Origin: Bittarella massiliensis (ex Durand et al. 2017)
Lineage (GTDB): Bacteria > Bacillota > Clostridia > Oscillospirales > Ruminococcaceae
Assembly (NCBI RefSeq): GCF_001486165.1
Contig: NZ_LN908975.1
Location: forward strand, 186,001-250,000
Direction of reading: 5' to 3'
Length of the DNA: 64,000 bases
Part shown: piece by piece, positions 23,537 through 33,858 of the stretch
Position numbering within the stretch: the first letter of the stretch is position 1
Layout of the letters: each line of letters opens with the position of its first letter
Translations under genes and position numbers: made by a program
The notes under the pieces: model-generated
What the model was told of the DNA's origin: nothing
Database searches by the model: none
What the model saw: the letters and a program-made list of their open reading frames with translations, nothing else

Positions 23537-25045
23537 ATGGAAGCGAAATCTAGAAATCGCTTGACGATTCAAACGGTTTTAGAGAAGACGATTCTAAATC
23601 GGGAACTGTTTTGTATTGGGCTTTTGGTGTACTCTTACGTGTTGGGACTTGTTCCAATAGCGGTATCGAATCAGGGCACGGCGCGGTATGTGTTGGCATG
23701 GGCGGCTGTCTTATTGCTCTACGATTTGTTTACCAAGCGCTTTACATTCCGATTTTACGGAAATGGCTATCTCATTGCCTTCATGGTGGCAGTCGGTGTC
23801 ACCTATTTGGTGAATGGGCTGCCGGACATCAGTTCAGGTCTTGCCGATGCAGCGTTTATCGTGGTTTTGTTTTTCTTGTTTTACACGATGAAGATGGATA
23901 TGGACCGGGAAGCGCTGAAAAAGTTTATTCGCCATATCGCCGGGTTTACATCTTTTCTGCTTTTTGGAAATACGGTTGTAAGTTTCTGGCTTCTGTGGAA
24001 CGGTTATTCCATTCCGTATTTACACGATTACGGGTATGCCACCCGTCTCTACTATATTGGGATCAGCCGAGAAGGCCGCTTTTGCGGTCCCCAGGGAAAT
24101 CCCAATCTGCTTGGTTGGTTTGCCATGGCTGGGTTTGTTTGTACCGTTCTCTATTTGCTATTGCGCGAAAAAAGAGGAAAGCTGGCCTGGACCTACGGAA
24201 TTGTCAGCTGCGCTCTCCAGTGGGTTTGCGTTGCGCTCTCAGAGTCCCGCGGTGCGCTCGTGGCACTTTACGGTGGGGCTGCGGTCTCTGGATTTTTATA
24301 CCTTGTTTTCTGCAATAAAATTCGGAAAAAGAGATGGCCAGTCAAGGCCGCTGTCTTTATTGCTGTGTGCTTGGTCTGCGCGGCGCTAATGAGCGCATCT
24401 CGCGCAGTGGGAAAGACCACGATTGGCGTTATCCGCGACAATATCACAGTGCAGCAAGGCGGCAATATGTCCGAAGAGATCCTACTTACTCAAAGGGAGT
24501 TTAACGGCGATTTGAGTACAGGGCGACTCGTCCTGATGAAAACCGGCTTGAAAGCTGCCTGGAATGAGAATATTATATTGGGAGTAGGCGCCCCCAACGC
24601 CCCTGACCGCTGGCTGGATTATAAGCCTGCCGATTTTGCGGGCGAGACATCCGATGCGGGGAATATGCACAACCTCTTTGTGCAACTGATCCTCAACAAT
24701 GGAATTGTTGGACTGCTTCTCGTCTGCTTGTTTTTATGGTACTGTATCTCCTGCGCCTGGCGAGCATTTTTCAGGTGTAGATGTTCTTCTAAAGACCGCT
24801 CAATTATGTCTGCCCTCTTGTTCGGCATTTCCAGTTTTGGACTGGTGGGCATGGTAGACAGCATTTTGATTTACCCTTATGCACAATATCTCGACTTGCT
24901 CTTTTTCCTATTTCTGGGCGGTCTCATTCAGTACATTGCCCTGTCATTTGGCGATGAGGCGGTGCGTGACCCGATCGCCCAGAAAATCGGCTCGGTTTTT
25001 CATCGGAGACAAAAGGGAAAAGAGGAAGATGGAGACACCCATTAG
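23537..25045 (+). CDS. O-antigen polymerase / ligase-like (Wzy) membrane protein
   Basis: 502 residues with about ten to twelve predicted spans and a large outer loop at about 280-385. The loop has R..GPQGNPNLLGW (about 190) and TGRLVLMKTGLKAAWNENIILGVG (about 335-360), which match the Wzy/WaaL family pattern. It would join repeat units at the outer membrane face. Start ATG 23537, one codon after a TTG; GGGAGAGG upstream. The symbol wzy is withheld because these proteins are recognised by topology and loop motifs rather than by high similarity. Confidence 0.8.
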   Translation: MEAKSRNRLTIQTVLEKTILNRELFCIGLLVYSYVLGLVPIAVSNQGTARYVLAWAAVLLLYDLFTKRFTFRFYGNGYLIAFMVAVGVTYLVNGLPDISSGLADAAFIVVLFFLFYTMKMDMDREALKKFIRHIAGFTSFLLFGNTVVSFWLLWNGYSIPYLHDYGYATRLYYIGISREGRFCGPQGNPNLLGWFAMAGFVCTVLYLLLREKRGKLAWTYGIVSCALQWVCVALSESRGALVALYGGAAVSGFLYLVFCNKIRKKRWPVKAAVFIAVCLVCAALMSASRAVGKTTIGVIRDNITVQQGGNMSEEILLTQREFNGDLSTGRLVLMKTGLKAAWNENIILGVGAPNAPDRWLDYKPADFAGETSDAGNMHNLFVQLILNNGIVGLLLVCLFLWYCISCAWRAFFRCRCSSKDRSIMSALLFGISSFGLVGMVDSILIYPYAQYLDLLFFLFLGGLIQYIALSFGDEAVRDPIAQKIGSVFHRRQKGKEEDGDTH

Positions 25046-25069
25046 AATTCTGTACAGAGAGGGAACACA

Positions 25070-25951
25070 ATGAAGGGGATTATTTTAGCCGGCGGCGCGG
25101 GGACGCGCCTTTATCCTTCCACCATTGCAACGTCAAAACAGATTTTGACGGTATATGACAAACCGATGATCTACTATCCCATGTCTACGCTGATGTTGGC
25201 GGGCATTCGGGAGGTCCTGATCATCTCCACGCCCCGGGACATCGGCAATTTTCAGGAGCTGTTTGGAGACGGCAGCCAGCTGGGAATGGACATCTCTTAT
25301 GCGATTCAAAGTGAACCGCGCGGGTTGGCCGACGCCTTTATTGTGGGGGCAGATTTTATCGGCAAAGACAATGTATGTTTGGTTTTGGGGGACAATATTT
25401 TTTATGGCTACTCCTTTACCGAGCGGCTGCGGGCCGCGGTGAACCGCAGCGAAGGAGCAACTATTTTTGGCTACCATGTCAGCAACCCCACCGAATTTGG
25501 TGTAGTGGAGTTTGACGATGAAGGAAATGTCCTTTCAATCGAGGAAAAACCCCAACAGCCAAAATCAAACTACGCCGTTCCCGGCCTTTACTTTTATGAT
25601 AATCAGGTGGTGAATATCGCCCGCTCGGTCGAGCCCTCTGCCCGCGGAGAAATCGAGATTACCGCAGTCAACAATGCGTACCTGGCGGCAGGAAAACTAA
25701 AAGTCGAGCTCTTTGGGCGCGGCATGGCGTGGCTGGATACCGGCACGCACCGGGCAATGCTGGATGCGGCCAATTTTGTGGAGGCTGTTCAGACGAGACA
25801 GGGCCTCTATATTGCCTGTTTAGAGGAAATCGCCTATCGCAACGGCTTTATTGGCAAGGAACAATTGCTGGAACAGGCAAATCGCCTCAGCAAGTCTGAA
25901 TATGGACAGTACCTGTATCAGGTAGCACAGACAGTTAAGCCCAAAAAGTAG
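25070..25951 (+). CDS. rmlA: Glucose-1-phosphate thymidylyltransferase
   Basis: 293 residues. [51 protein letters not shown] and C-terminal [17 protein letters not shown] are diagnostic. Makes dTDP-glucose, first step of dTDP-L-rhamnose. Opens a four-gene dTDP-rhamnose set in the order A, D, B, C. Confidence 0.97.
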   Translation: MKGIILAGGAGTRLYPSTIATSKQILTVYDKPMIYYPMSTLMLAGIREVLIISTPRDIGNFQELFGDGSQLGMDISYAIQSEPRGLADAFIVGADFIGKDNVCLVLGDNIFYGYSFTERLRAAVNRSEGATIFGYHVSNPTEFGVVEFDDEGNVLSIEEKPQQPKSNYAVPGLYFYDNQVVNIARSVEPSARGEIEITAVNNAYLAAGKLKVELFGRGMAWLDTGTHRAMLDAANFVEAVQTRQGLYIACLEEIAYRNGFIGKEQLLEQANRLSKSEYGQYLYQVAQTVKPKK

Positions 25952-25962
25952 GAGGGCAAAAA

Positions 25963-26859
25963 ATGGATATTTTGATTACCGGTGGCCGTGGACAGCTGGG
26001 CACAGAACTTCAAAAAATTTTAGAATGCGGCAGGTCAGAACTCGGTGAGATCCCGTGTGAACTGCAGGCGGCCCGGTGTACCTGTGTTGATGCCGATGAG
26101 TTGGACATTGCTGACGCTGCTTCGGTAGAAGACTTTTTCTCCCAAAATCACTTCGACCTCGTCTTCAACTGCGCGGCCATGACCAATGTAAACGGATGTG
26201 AATCCAACCGGGATTTGGCGATGCGGGTCAATGCCATCGGTGCTCGAAACATTGCGGTCCAGGCGGAGCGAGCAGGGGCAAAGCTGGTACATGTTTCAAC
26301 GGATTACGTCTTTTCGGGAGAGGGGACGACCCCCTTTTCAGAGTGGGACCAATGCGCGCCCCAGAGCGTCTATGGAAAGAGTAAGTGGCTTGGCGAACAG
26401 TATGTGCAGAGTTTTTGCAGCCGCTTTTTCATTGTGAGGACCTCCTGGCTATATGGGTATGCAGGCGCCAACTTTGTCAAAACAATTGAGAAGATTGCCC
26501 GAGAAAAGGGTGTGTTGCAGGTTGTCAACGACCAATTTGGGAATCCGACCAACGCGGCCGACTTGGCCTACCACCTTCTCAAGATTGCGGTTACGCAGGA
26601 GTATGGGATTTACCACTGTACGGGAAAAGGCATATGTAGCTGGTATGATTTTGCCTGTGAAATTGTCAAAGACGCGGGTGTCAATTGTGAAGTGAACCCC
26701 TGTACAACCGAGGAATACCCCACTCCAGCAAAAAGACCTGCGTATTCTGCCCTTGATCACCAAATGTTGAGATGTACGGTTGGGGACGATATGCGGGACT
26801 GGAAAGTGGCTTTAAAGTGCTACTTTGACAACAGAGAAAATGGGGGGAAAACCTTATGA
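25963..26859 (+). CDS. rmlD: dTDP-4-dehydrorhamnose reductase
   Basis: 298 residues. DILITGGRGQLGTELQKIL Rossmann start, VFNCAAMTNVNGCE, HVSTDYVFSGEG and YGKSKWLGE (YxxxK). NAD(P)H-dependent last step to dTDP-L-rhamnose. Overlaps rmlB by 4 bases. AGGAGGG about 9 bases before the ATG. Confidence 0.95.
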   Translation: MDILITGGRGQLGTELQKILECGRSELGEIPCELQAARCTCVDADELDIADAASVEDFFSQNHFDLVFNCAAMTNVNGCESNRDLAMRVNAIGARNIAVQAERAGAKLVHVSTDYVFSGEGTTPFSEWDQCAPQSVYGKSKWLGEQYVQSFCSRFFIVRTSWLYGYAGANFVKTIEKIAREKGVLQVVNDQFGNPTNAADLAYHLLKIAVTQEYGIYHCTGKGICSWYDFACEIVKDAGVNCEVNPCTTEEYPTPAKRPAYSALDHQMLRCTVGDDMRDWKVALKCYFDNRENGGKTL

Positions 26860-27914
26860 AAACCTATTTGGTAACTGGTGGCGCCGGTTTTATTGGCTCG
26901 AACTTTGTGCTGTACCTGTTAAAAAAGCATGGGGAGATCCAGGTGATCAATCTGGACAAATTGACCTATGCGGGCAATCTGGAAAATTTAAAAGACATAG
27001 AGGGCGATAAGCGGCATCTGTTTGTACAGGGGGATATCTGCGACGAGGCGCTTGTCTCAAAGCTGTTCTCCGAATATGATATTGACTATGTAGTGAACTT
27101 TGCGGCCGAAAGCCATGTGGATAGAAGCATCAGCGATCCGGAGATATTTGTAAAAAGCAATGTGTTGGGAACGGTCAACCTGCTCAACTGTGCCAAAAAG
27201 GCCTGGCAAATAGGGGATGACCAGTATCGAGAGGGATGCAAGTTCCTCCAGGTTTCCACCGATGAAGTATATGGCTCGCTGGGAGCGGAGGGCTTTTTCA
27301 CCGAAAAGACGCCGCTAGACCCCCACAGTCCCTATTCCTCCAGCAAGAGTTCGGCGGATCTCTTTGTAAAGGCGTATTGGGATACATACCACTTCCCCAT
27401 GAATATTACCAGGTGCTCCAACAACTACGGTCCATACCAGTTCCCAGAGAAACTGATCCCCCTGATGATCAACAACGCCCTGCAGCACAAAGAGCTGCCA
27501 ATATATGGAGACGGCATGCAGGTTCGGGATTGGCTCTATGTGGAAGATCACTGCAAGGCAATTGACATGGTCGTTGAAGGGGGAAGGCTGGGCGAGGTCT
27601 ACAATGTGGGAGGGCATAATGAGCGCCCCAATGTGGCGATCGTCCAAACGATTTTGAACTATATTCAGGAACATGTAGATCCTGAGGTGGGCGAGGCGTT
27701 AATTCGCCATGTAGAGGATCGCAAGGGACACGATCGCCGGTATGGGATCGATCCCCAGAAGATCAAGGACGACCTGGGCTGGTATCCGGAGACGACCTTT
27801 GAAGAGGGCATAAAAAGGACCATTCGCTGGTATTTGGAGCATATGGACTGGATGAAAAATGTCACCAGTGGCGCTTATCAGGAATACTACGCCAAAATGT
27901 ATCAGAATCGCTGA
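26856..27914 (+). CDS. rmlB: dTDP-glucose 4,6-dehydratase
   Basis: 352 residues. TYLVTGGAGFIGSNFVLYLL, FAAESHVDRSI, VSTDEVYG with the Asp-Glu pair, YSSSKSSADLF (YxxxK) and RDWLYVEDHCKAID. Second step of dTDP-rhamnose formation. Start overlaps the rmlD stop, so they are coupled. Confidence 0.97.
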   Translation: MKTYLVTGGAGFIGSNFVLYLLKKHGEIQVINLDKLTYAGNLENLKDIEGDKRHLFVQGDICDEALVSKLFSEYDIDYVVNFAAESHVDRSISDPEIFVKSNVLGTVNLLNCAKKAWQIGDDQYREGCKFLQVSTDEVYGSLGAEGFFTEKTPLDPHSPYSSSKSSADLFVKAYWDTYHFPMNITRCSNNYGPYQFPEKLIPLMINNALQHKELPIYGDGMQVRDWLYVEDHCKAIDMVVEGGRLGEVYNVGGHNERPNVAIVQTILNYIQEHVDPEVGEALIRHVEDRKGHDRRYGIDPQKIKDDLGWYPETTFEEGIKRTIRWYLEHMDWMKNVTSGAYQEYYAKMYQNR

Positions 27915-27928
27915 GAGGAGAATTCGGG

Positions 27929-28477
27929 ATGGGCAAGTTTGTTTTTCAAAAAACGTCAATTGACGGAGTAATGGTCATTGAGCCGACTGTCTTTGGCGAT
28001 GCCCGCGGCTATTTTATGGAGACGTACAGCGCCGCCGAATTCTCTGCAAATGGCATCACCACTACCTTTGTACAGGACAACCAGTCAAAGTCTAGAAAGG
28101 GTGTTTTGCGGGGACTTCACTTCCAAAAAAAGCATCCTCAGGGAAAGCTTGTTCGCGTTATTTCGGGAGAGGTGTTCGATGTAGCGGTGGATTTGCGCCC
28201 TGGCAGCAGTACATATGGAAAATGGGAAGGGGTTTTGCTGTCTGCGGAGAACCAAAAACAGTTCTATATTCCCCGGGGATTTGCTCACGGTTTTTTGGTC
28301 CTTTCAGAAGAAGCAGAGTTTGTCTATAAATGCGATGACTTTTACCATCCGGAAGATGAAGGCGGCCTTATGTGGAATGATCCGGCTGTCGGCATTGAAT
28401 GGCCCATTTCGTCTGATATGGATATTCTCCTCAGTGACAAAGACCAAAAGAATCCGCTGCTGCGCGATCTCGTGTAA
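27929..28477 (+). CDS. rmlC: dTDP-4-dehydrorhamnose 3,5-epimerase
   Basis: 182 residues. DNQSKSRKGVLRGLHFQ holds the catalytic His; FAHGFLVLSEEAEFVYKCDDFY and MWNDPAVGIEWP are typical. Cupin fold. GAGAGGAG about 9 bases before the ATG. Confidence 0.96.
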   Translation: MGKFVFQKTSIDGVMVIEPTVFGDARGYFMETYSAAEFSANGITTTFVQDNQSKSRKGVLRGLHFQKKHPQGKLVRVISGEVFDVAVDLRPGSSTYGKWEGVLLSAENQKQFYIPRGFAHGFLVLSEEAEFVYKCDDFYHPEDEGGLMWNDPAVGIEWPISSDMDILLSDKDQKNPLLRDLV

Positions 28478-28483
28478 AGTGCC

Positions 28484-29926
28484 ATGAAAAAGCTCAACAG
28501 TAAGATTGCAGGAGCAATTACCAATCTGTCATATACCTTTGTCGCCAATATCATCTGTACGCTCATATCAATGGCCATTGTGGCTGTGGTCCCCAAGGCA
28601 CTCGGCACAGTAGAGTACGGCTATTGGCAGCTCTATGGATTTTATGGTTCTTATATTGGTTTTTTCCATCTGGGCTGGGCAGACGGCATTTATTTGAGAT
28701 ACGGCGGGAAAGAGTACCAGGAACTGGACAAGAAACTGTTTCACTCCCAATTTTGGCTTTTGTTTGCATTTGAAACGCTAGTAGCCATTGGAGTAGCTGT
28801 ATTTGCAGTATTTTTTGTGGAGGATTCCAACAAGAAAGTAATCTTCTATATGCTTGCACTCTGCTGTATCCTGCAGTTGCCCCGCGGAATGCTTCAGTAT
28901 GTCTTGCAGGGGACCAACCGCATCAAAGAGTATGCCAAAAATGTGCTGGCAGAAAAGTTGATTTACGGTGTTTCGGTTGTCGTCATGGTCAGCCTAGGTG
29001 TGCGGGATTTTCGCTTCCTCCTGTTGGCCGATTTGGTGGCAAAGTTGGTTACCCTGGTGACCATTTGCTGGAGCTGCCGCGACATTGTCATCTCCAAGGC
29101 CATGGACTTTGCAGCGTCCATTCAAGAGGCCTGGGAAAACATCAATGTTGGCGTCAAGCTGATGTTTGCCAATGTGGCCAGTATGCTGATCATTGGCATT
29201 GTCCGCTTTGCTATTGAGAGGGTTTGGAGCGTCGAAATCTTTGGCCAGGTGTCTCTTACCCTCAGCATTTCAAATATGCTGATGCTCTTTATCAGTGCGG
29301 TCAGTGTGGTCATGTTTCCCCTGCTCAAAAGAACGCCGCAGGAGAAATGGGCTGATAACTATATCTTCCTGCGCACTACGCTGGTGGTTCCCATGTTGGC
29401 AATCTTAATGGCCTACTATCCCGCGAAGGTCATTTTATCTGCCTGGCTGCCCCAATATGCAGAGAGCCTATCCTATATGGCGCTGATGTTCCCCATGTGT
29501 ATGTATGAGGGGAAGATGTCCATGATTATCAGCACCTATTTAAAAGCTCTGCGCCGAGAAAACTTAATGTTGGCCGTGAATCTGATTTCTGTTTGCTTGA
29601 GTCTTTTGACGACCGGAATCATCGTCTATTCCATGAAAGATCTGCCCTTGGCAGTGGTATCTATTTTAGGCCTACTGGCATTTCGCAGTATTTTGGCAGA
29701 GGTGTTTCTCGCCCGCATTTTGGAAATTAGGGTCAGCACAGACATTCTTCTTGAAGTGGCAATGACGGTCATCTTTATCTGGAGCAGTTGGATCGTCAGA
29801 GGATGGGCCGGTGTTGGCATCTACCTTGGAGCCTACGTGGTTTATCTTTTCTTAAAGCGAAAAGACATTACTGGAACATTTCGCATTGTAAAAGAGACAT
29901 TTCGCCCTTCGGCAGCTGCGGAATAG
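28484..29926 (+). CDS. Polysaccharide flippase, Wzx/MATE-like
   Basis: 480 residues with about twelve predicted spans. The N-terminal LSYTFVANIICTLISMAIVAVVP and YLRYGGKEYQELDK match lipopolysaccharide/teichoic acid exporters (polysaccharide biosynthesis family). It would move lipid-linked repeat units across the membrane to the Wzy-like enzyme. Last gene of the cluster; starts 6 bases after rmlC and ends just before a terminator. Confidence 0.87.
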   Translation: MKKLNSKIAGAITNLSYTFVANIICTLISMAIVAVVPKALGTVEYGYWQLYGFYGSYIGFFHLGWADGIYLRYGGKEYQELDKKLFHSQFWLLFAFETLVAIGVAVFAVFFVEDSNKKVIFYMLALCCILQLPRGMLQYVLQGTNRIKEYAKNVLAEKLIYGVSVVVMVSLGVRDFRFLLLADLVAKLVTLVTICWSCRDIVISKAMDFAASIQEAWENINVGVKLMFANVASMLIIGIVRFAIERVWSVEIFGQVSLTLSISNMLMLFISAVSVVMFPLLKRTPQEKWADNYIFLRTTLVVPMLAILMAYYPAKVILSAWLPQYAESLSYMALMFPMCMYEGKMSMIISTYLKALRRENLMLAVNLISVCLSLLTTGIIVYSMKDLPLAVVSILGLLAFRSILAEVFLARILEIRVSTDILLEVAMTVIFIWSSWIVRGWAGVGIYLGAYVVYLFLKRKDITGTFRIVKETFRPSAAAE

Positions 29927-29932
29927 AAGATG

Positions 29933-29967
29933 AAAAGGAGCTGGACAAATCTGTCCAGCTCCTTTTT
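29933..29967. terminator. Bidirectional terminator ending the polysaccharide cluster
   Basis: AAAAGGAGCTGGACA, loop AATC, TGTCCAGCTCC and six T. Confidence 0.93.
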
Positions 29968-29984
29968 TCTCTGATTGCTGCAAT

Positions 29985-31499
29985 TTACAGGATGATGCTC
30001 TCCCCGGTCATCTCTTCGGGCTGGGGCAGCTCCAGGATCTTTAGCATGGTGGGGGCGATGTCCGCCAGGCGGCCGCCCTCCCGCAGCTTGCAGTCGCCGC
30101 ACCCGATCACCGTAAAGGGCACCGGGTTGGTGGTGTGGGCGGTGAAGGGGGACCCGTCGGTGTCGTAGAGCTTGTCGGCATTGCCGTGATCGGCAGTCAA
30201 CAGCACCGCGCCGCCCTTTTGCAGGATGGCGTCCACCAGCTGGCCCACGCCGTCGTCCACCGCCTCGACCGCCTTGACGGCCGCGTCAAAGACGCCGGTG
30301 TGGCCGACCATATCGCAGTTGGCGTAGTTGAGGATGATCACGTCGTACTTGTCCGAGGCGATCCGGGCCAGGGCCTCTTTGGTGACCTCCGGCTCGCTCA
30401 TCTCGGGCTGCAGGTCGTAGGTGGCGACCTTGGGGGAGTTGATCAGGGCCCGGTCCTCCCCTTCACAGACCTTTTCCACCCCGCCATTGAAGAAGAAGGT
30501 GACATGGGCGTATTTCTCGGTCTCGGCGATCCGCAGCTGGGTCAGCCCCTTCTGGGAGATGTACTCGCCAAAGGTGTTGGCCAGAGACTGGGGCTTAAAG
30601 GCCACATGGACCCCGGGCATGGTGGCGTCGTACTGGGTCATGCAGACGTAGTAGAGGGGAAAGCAGCCCTTGGCGCGGGCAAAGCCGTCAAACTTCTCGT
30701 CTACCAGGGTGCGGGTGATCTCCCGCGCCCGGTCGGGACGAAAGTTGAAAAAGATCACCGAGTCGCCGGCGTTCATCCCGGTGTAACCGGTGCAGACGGC
30801 GGGCATCACGAACTCGTCGGTCACCTCGTCCTTATAGGAGTTGGGCATCACTTCCAGGGCGTCGGCGGTGACCCCCTTGGCGTCCACCATGGCCTGGTAG
30901 GCCTTCTCCACCCGCTCCCAGCGGTTGTCGCGGTCCATGGCGTAGTAGCGGCCCATGATGGTGCCGATCTTGCCCACGCCGATTTCCCGCAGCTTCTCGT
31001 CCAGGGCCTTCACGTAGTCGGCGCCGGAGGAGGGGGGCACATCCCGCCCGTCCATGAAGCAGTGGACCCAGACCTCTTTGAGCCCCTTCTTCTTGGCCAG
31101 CTCGATGATGGCGTAGAGGTGCTCGTTGTGGCTGTGGACCCCGCCGTCCGAGAGGAGCCCCATCACGTGCAGGGCGCTGCCGTTTTGTAGGCAGTTGTCC
31201 ATGGCGCCCACCAGGGCCTCGTTTTCAAAGAAGTCGCCGTCGGCGATGGACTTGGTGATCCGGGTCAGCTCCTGGTAGACGATCCGCCCGGCGCCGATGT
31301 TGGTGTGTCCCACCTCGCTGTTGCCCATCTGCCCGTCCGGCAGGCCCACGTCCATGCCGGAGGCGCCGATCTCGGTGGTGGGGTAGGTGGAGAAAATCTT
31401 GTCTAGGTTGGGGGTCTTGGCGGCTTTGATGGCGTTGCCGTAATCGCTGCCGTTGATACCAAAGCCGTCCATGATGATGAGGGCCAGAGGTTTTTTCAT
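29985..31499 (-). CDS. gpmI: 2,3-bisphosphoglycerate-independent phosphoglycerate mutase
   Basis: 504 residues. ALIIMDGFGINGSDYGNAI (metal and serine region), MGNSEVGHTNIGAGR with the phosphorylated serine, VHCFMDGRDVPPSSG, and C-terminal YANCDMVGHTGV and LTADHGNADK metal ligands. Interconverts 3- and 2-phosphoglycerate. Start at 31499 with AAAGGAG upstream. Third gene of a leftward glycolytic operon after pgk and tpiA. Confidence 0.97.
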   Translation of the reverse strand: MKKPLALIIMDGFGINGSDYGNAIKAAKTPNLDKIFSTYPTTEIGASGMDVGLPDGQMGNSEVGHTNIGAGRIVYQELTRITKSIADGDFFENEALVGAMDNCLQNGSALHVMGLLSDGGVHSHNEHLYAIIELAKKKGLKEVWVHCFMDGRDVPPSSGADYVKALDEKLREIGVGKIGTIMGRYYAMDRDNRWERVEKAYQAMVDAKGVTADALEVMPNSYKDEVTDEFVMPAVCTGYTGMNAGDSVIFFNFRPDRAREITRTLVDEKFDGFARAKGCFPLYYVCMTQYDATMPGVHVAFKPQSLANTFGEYISQKGLTQLRIAETEKYAHVTFFFNGGVEKVCEGEDRALINSPKVATYDLQPEMSEPEVTKEALARIASDKYDVIILNYANCDMVGHTGVFDAAVKAVEAVDDGVGQLVDAILQKGGAVLLTADHGNADKLYDTDGSPFTAHTTNPVPFTVIGCGDCKLREGGRLADIAPTMLKILELPQPEEMTGESIIL

Positions 31500-31582
31500 A
31501 GTTGTGCTCCTTTTCAATGGATTGCGGCCGCGCCGACGGCGCGGCCGCAATCCGCTCTTTGTTGCTTTCCCCGCGGGGGATC

Positions 31583-32350
31583 CTATTTGCTGGCGGCCTC
31601 CACGATCTGGCTGAAGGCGTCGGCCTTCAGGGAGGCGCCGCCGATCAGGCCACCGTCCACGTCGGACTGAGCCAGCAATTCAGCGGCGTTGCCGGCGTTC
31701 ATCGAGCCGCCGTACTGCACCACCAGGTGGCTGGCGGCCTCTTCGCCGTAGAGCCCGGCCACGGTGGCGCGGATGACGGCGCAGACTTCACCGGCCTGCT
31801 CGGCAGTGGCGGTCTTGCCGGTGCCGATGGCCCAGACCGGCTCGTAGGCGATGATGATGGACCGCAGGCCCTCGGCGTCGATCCCCTGCAGGGCGACTTT
31901 GGTCTGCAGCGACACCACCTCGGCGGTGATGCCCTGCTCCCTTTGGGCCAGCAGCTCGCCCACGCAGACGATGGGCTTCAGCCCGGCGGCCAAGGCGGCC
32001 TTGGTGCGCAGGTTGACCGTCTCGTCGGTCTCGGCGAAGTACTGGCGGCGCTCGCTGTGGCCCAGCACCACGTACTCGACCCCCATCTCGGCGAGCATGT
32101 CTGCGGCGATTTCGCCGGTGAAGGCGCCGGACTTCTCAAAGTGGCAGTTCTGGGCGCCCACCTTGACGTTGGTGCCGGCGGTGGCGGCCAGGGCGGTCTC
32201 TAAATCGGTGAAGGGCACACAGACCACCACGCCGCAGCCGGCGTCTTTCACCAGGGGGCAGAGCTCCTCCAACAGGGCCTTGGCCTCGGCGCGGTTTTTG
32301 TTCATTTTCCAGTTCCCGGCAATGACCGGGGTGCGCAGGTTCTTATTCAT
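31583..32350 (-). CDS. tpiA: Triose-phosphate isomerase
   Basis: 255 residues. VIAGNWKMNKNRAEA (Asn, Lys), VVLGHSERRQYF (His), AYEPVWAIGTGKTATAEQA (Glu) and QYGGSMNAGNA are all present. Start at 32350 with AAAGGAA. Downstream of pgk in the same direction. Confidence 0.97.
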   Translation of the reverse strand: MNKNLRTPVIAGNWKMNKNRAEAKALLEELCPLVKDAGCGVVVCVPFTDLETALAATAGTNVKVGAQNCHFEKSGAFTGEIAADMLAEMGVEYVVLGHSERRQYFAETDETVNLRTKAALAAGLKPIVCVGELLAQREQGITAEVVSLQTKVALQGIDAEGLRSIIIAYEPVWAIGTGKTATAEQAGEVCAVIRATVAGLYGEEAASHLVVQYGGSMNAGNAAELLAQSDVDGGLIGGASLKADAFSQIVEAASK

Positions 32351-32387
32351 ACAGCAAATTCCTTTCTGGCGGTTTTCCTCTGAGAAA

Positions 32388-32414
32388 ATGGCACGAAGGA
32401 AATCCCTCGTGCCA
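32388..32414 (-). terminator. Hairpin between pgk and tpiA
   Basis: GGCACGAGGGA, short loop, CTTCGTGCC on the minus strand, then ATTTTCT. May lower tpiA-gpmI expression relative to pgk, or act as an mRNA stabiliser. Confidence 0.55.
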
Positions 32415-32490
32415 TCTCTTCGCACAGCACAAGCCGGCCGGTTGGGCCGCGGTGCTCCCCCGCCGCAAGGGCGGCGGGATATCTGTCGAT

Positions 32491-33681
32491 TTATTTGTCG
32501 TTGAGGCAGGCGATGCCCGGCAGCTCTTTGCCCTCCAGGAACTCGAGGGAGGCGCCGCCGCCGGTGGAGATGTGGCTCATCTTGTCGGCAAAGCCCAACT
32601 TGGTGACAGCCGCCACCGAGTCGCCGCCGCCGATGATGGAGATGGCGCCGCTGTCGGCCACGGCCTTGGCGATCTCCAGGGTACCGTCGGCAAACTGGGC
32701 GAACTCAAACACGCCCATGGGCCCGTTCCAAATCACGGTGCCGGCGTCTTTCACGGCGTCGCAGAAGAGGGCGATGCTCTTGGGGCCGATGTCCATGCCC
32801 ATCCAGCCGTCGGGGATGTTGTCGGAATCCACCAGCTTCTTGCCGCAGTCCTCGGCGAAGTGGTCGCCCACCTGGTTGTCGATGGGCAGCAGGAACTTGA
32901 CGCCCTTGGCCTCGGCTTTGGCCATCATCTCTTTGGCCAGCTCGACCTTGTCGTCCTCGCAGAGGGAGTCGCCGATGGTGAAGCCCTTGGCCTTAAAGAA
33001 GGTGTAGGCCATGCCGCCGCCTACGATCAGGGTGTCGACCTTTTCGAGGAGGTTGTTGATGACGCCGATCTTGTCGGAGACCTTGGCGCCGCCCAGGATG
33101 GCGACCAGCGGGCGCTTGGGGCTCTCCAGGGCGCCGCCCATGAAGTTGATCTCCTTCTGGATCAGGTAGCCGCAGACGGCGGGCAGGTACTCGGCCACAC
33201 CGGCGGTGGAGGCGTGGGCCCGGTGGGCCGCGCCGAAGGCGTCGTTGACGTAGACGTCGGCCAGAGAGGCAAGCTCTTTGGCGAAGGCGGGGTCGTTCTT
33301 CTTCTCCTCTTTGTGGTAGCGCACGTTTTCAAGCAACATCACGTCGCCGTCTTTCAGCTCGGAAGCCAGCTTCTTGGCGTCGTCGCCGATGACGTCTTTG
33401 GCCATCTTGACCTCTTTGCCCAACAGCTCGCTGAGGCGGGCGGCCACCGGGGCCAGGGAGAACTCGGGCTCCCAGCCCTCTTTGGGACGGCCCAGATGGG
33501 AGCAGAGGATCACCTTGGCGCCCTGGTCCACCAGGTATTTGATGGTGGGGAGCGCGGCGACGATCCGCTTGTCATTGGTGATGACGCCGTCTTTCAGGGG
33601 AACGTTGAAGTCGCAGCGGGCGAGAACCTTCTTGCCGGCTACATCGATGTCTTCGATGGTCTTTTTGTTCAGAGAGGTCAT
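32491..33681 (-). CDS. pgk: Phosphoglycerate kinase
   Basis: 396 residues. [52 protein letters not shown] and C-terminal [11 protein letters not shown] and [14 protein letters not shown] are diagnostic. First gene of the glycolytic operon. Start at 33681, AAGGGTGG upstream. Confidence 0.97.
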   Translation of the reverse strand: MTSLNKKTIEDIDVAGKKVLARCDFNVPLKDGVITNDKRIVAALPTIKYLVDQGAKVILCSHLGRPKEGWEPEFSLAPVAARLSELLGKEVKMAKDVIGDDAKKLASELKDGDVMLLENVRYHKEEKKNDPAFAKELASLADVYVNDAFGAAHRAHASTAGVAEYLPAVCGYLIQKEINFMGGALESPKRPLVAILGGAKVSDKIGVINNLLEKVDTLIVGGGMAYTFFKAKGFTIGDSLCEDDKVELAKEMMAKAEAKGVKFLLPIDNQVGDHFAEDCGKKLVDSDNIPDGWMGMDIGPKSIALFCDAVKDAGTVIWNGPMGVFEFAQFADGTLEIAKAVADSGAISIIGGGDSVAAVTKLGFADKMSHISTGGGASLEFLEGKELPGIACLNDK

Positions 33682-33775
33682 GTGTTTGCCACCCTTTCGT
33701 CTTTTCTTTTTTATTGTGAATAAAAAAACAAACTGAGATATAGGGCAGCCCGCCGGGGCAGGCTTGTCCTTTTCT

Positions 33776-33804
33776 ATTTTACACGATATCAGTGGGCTTT
33801 TCAA
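33776..33804 (-). promoter_or_regulatory. Promoter of pgk-tpiA-gpmI
   Basis: Minus strand TTGAAA (33799-33804), 17 bases, TAAAAT (33776-33781); about 100-base leader. Confidence 0.87.
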
Positions 33805-33858
33805 GGCGGTTTTCCCCTCGAAAGAGGGGCTTTTTTCGGGGATCCCGGAGGGCCGGGC

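Noticed and set aside
30135-33723. Long plus-strand frames opposite gpmI, tpiA and pgk
   Set aside because: The minus-strand genes have complete active-site motifs, promoters and Shine-Dalgarno sequences; the plus frames have none.
33808-33836. Terminator of degV
   Set aside because: The T run lies on the plus-strand side, where no gene ends; on the minus strand the hairpin is followed by A, so it is not counted as a degV terminator.
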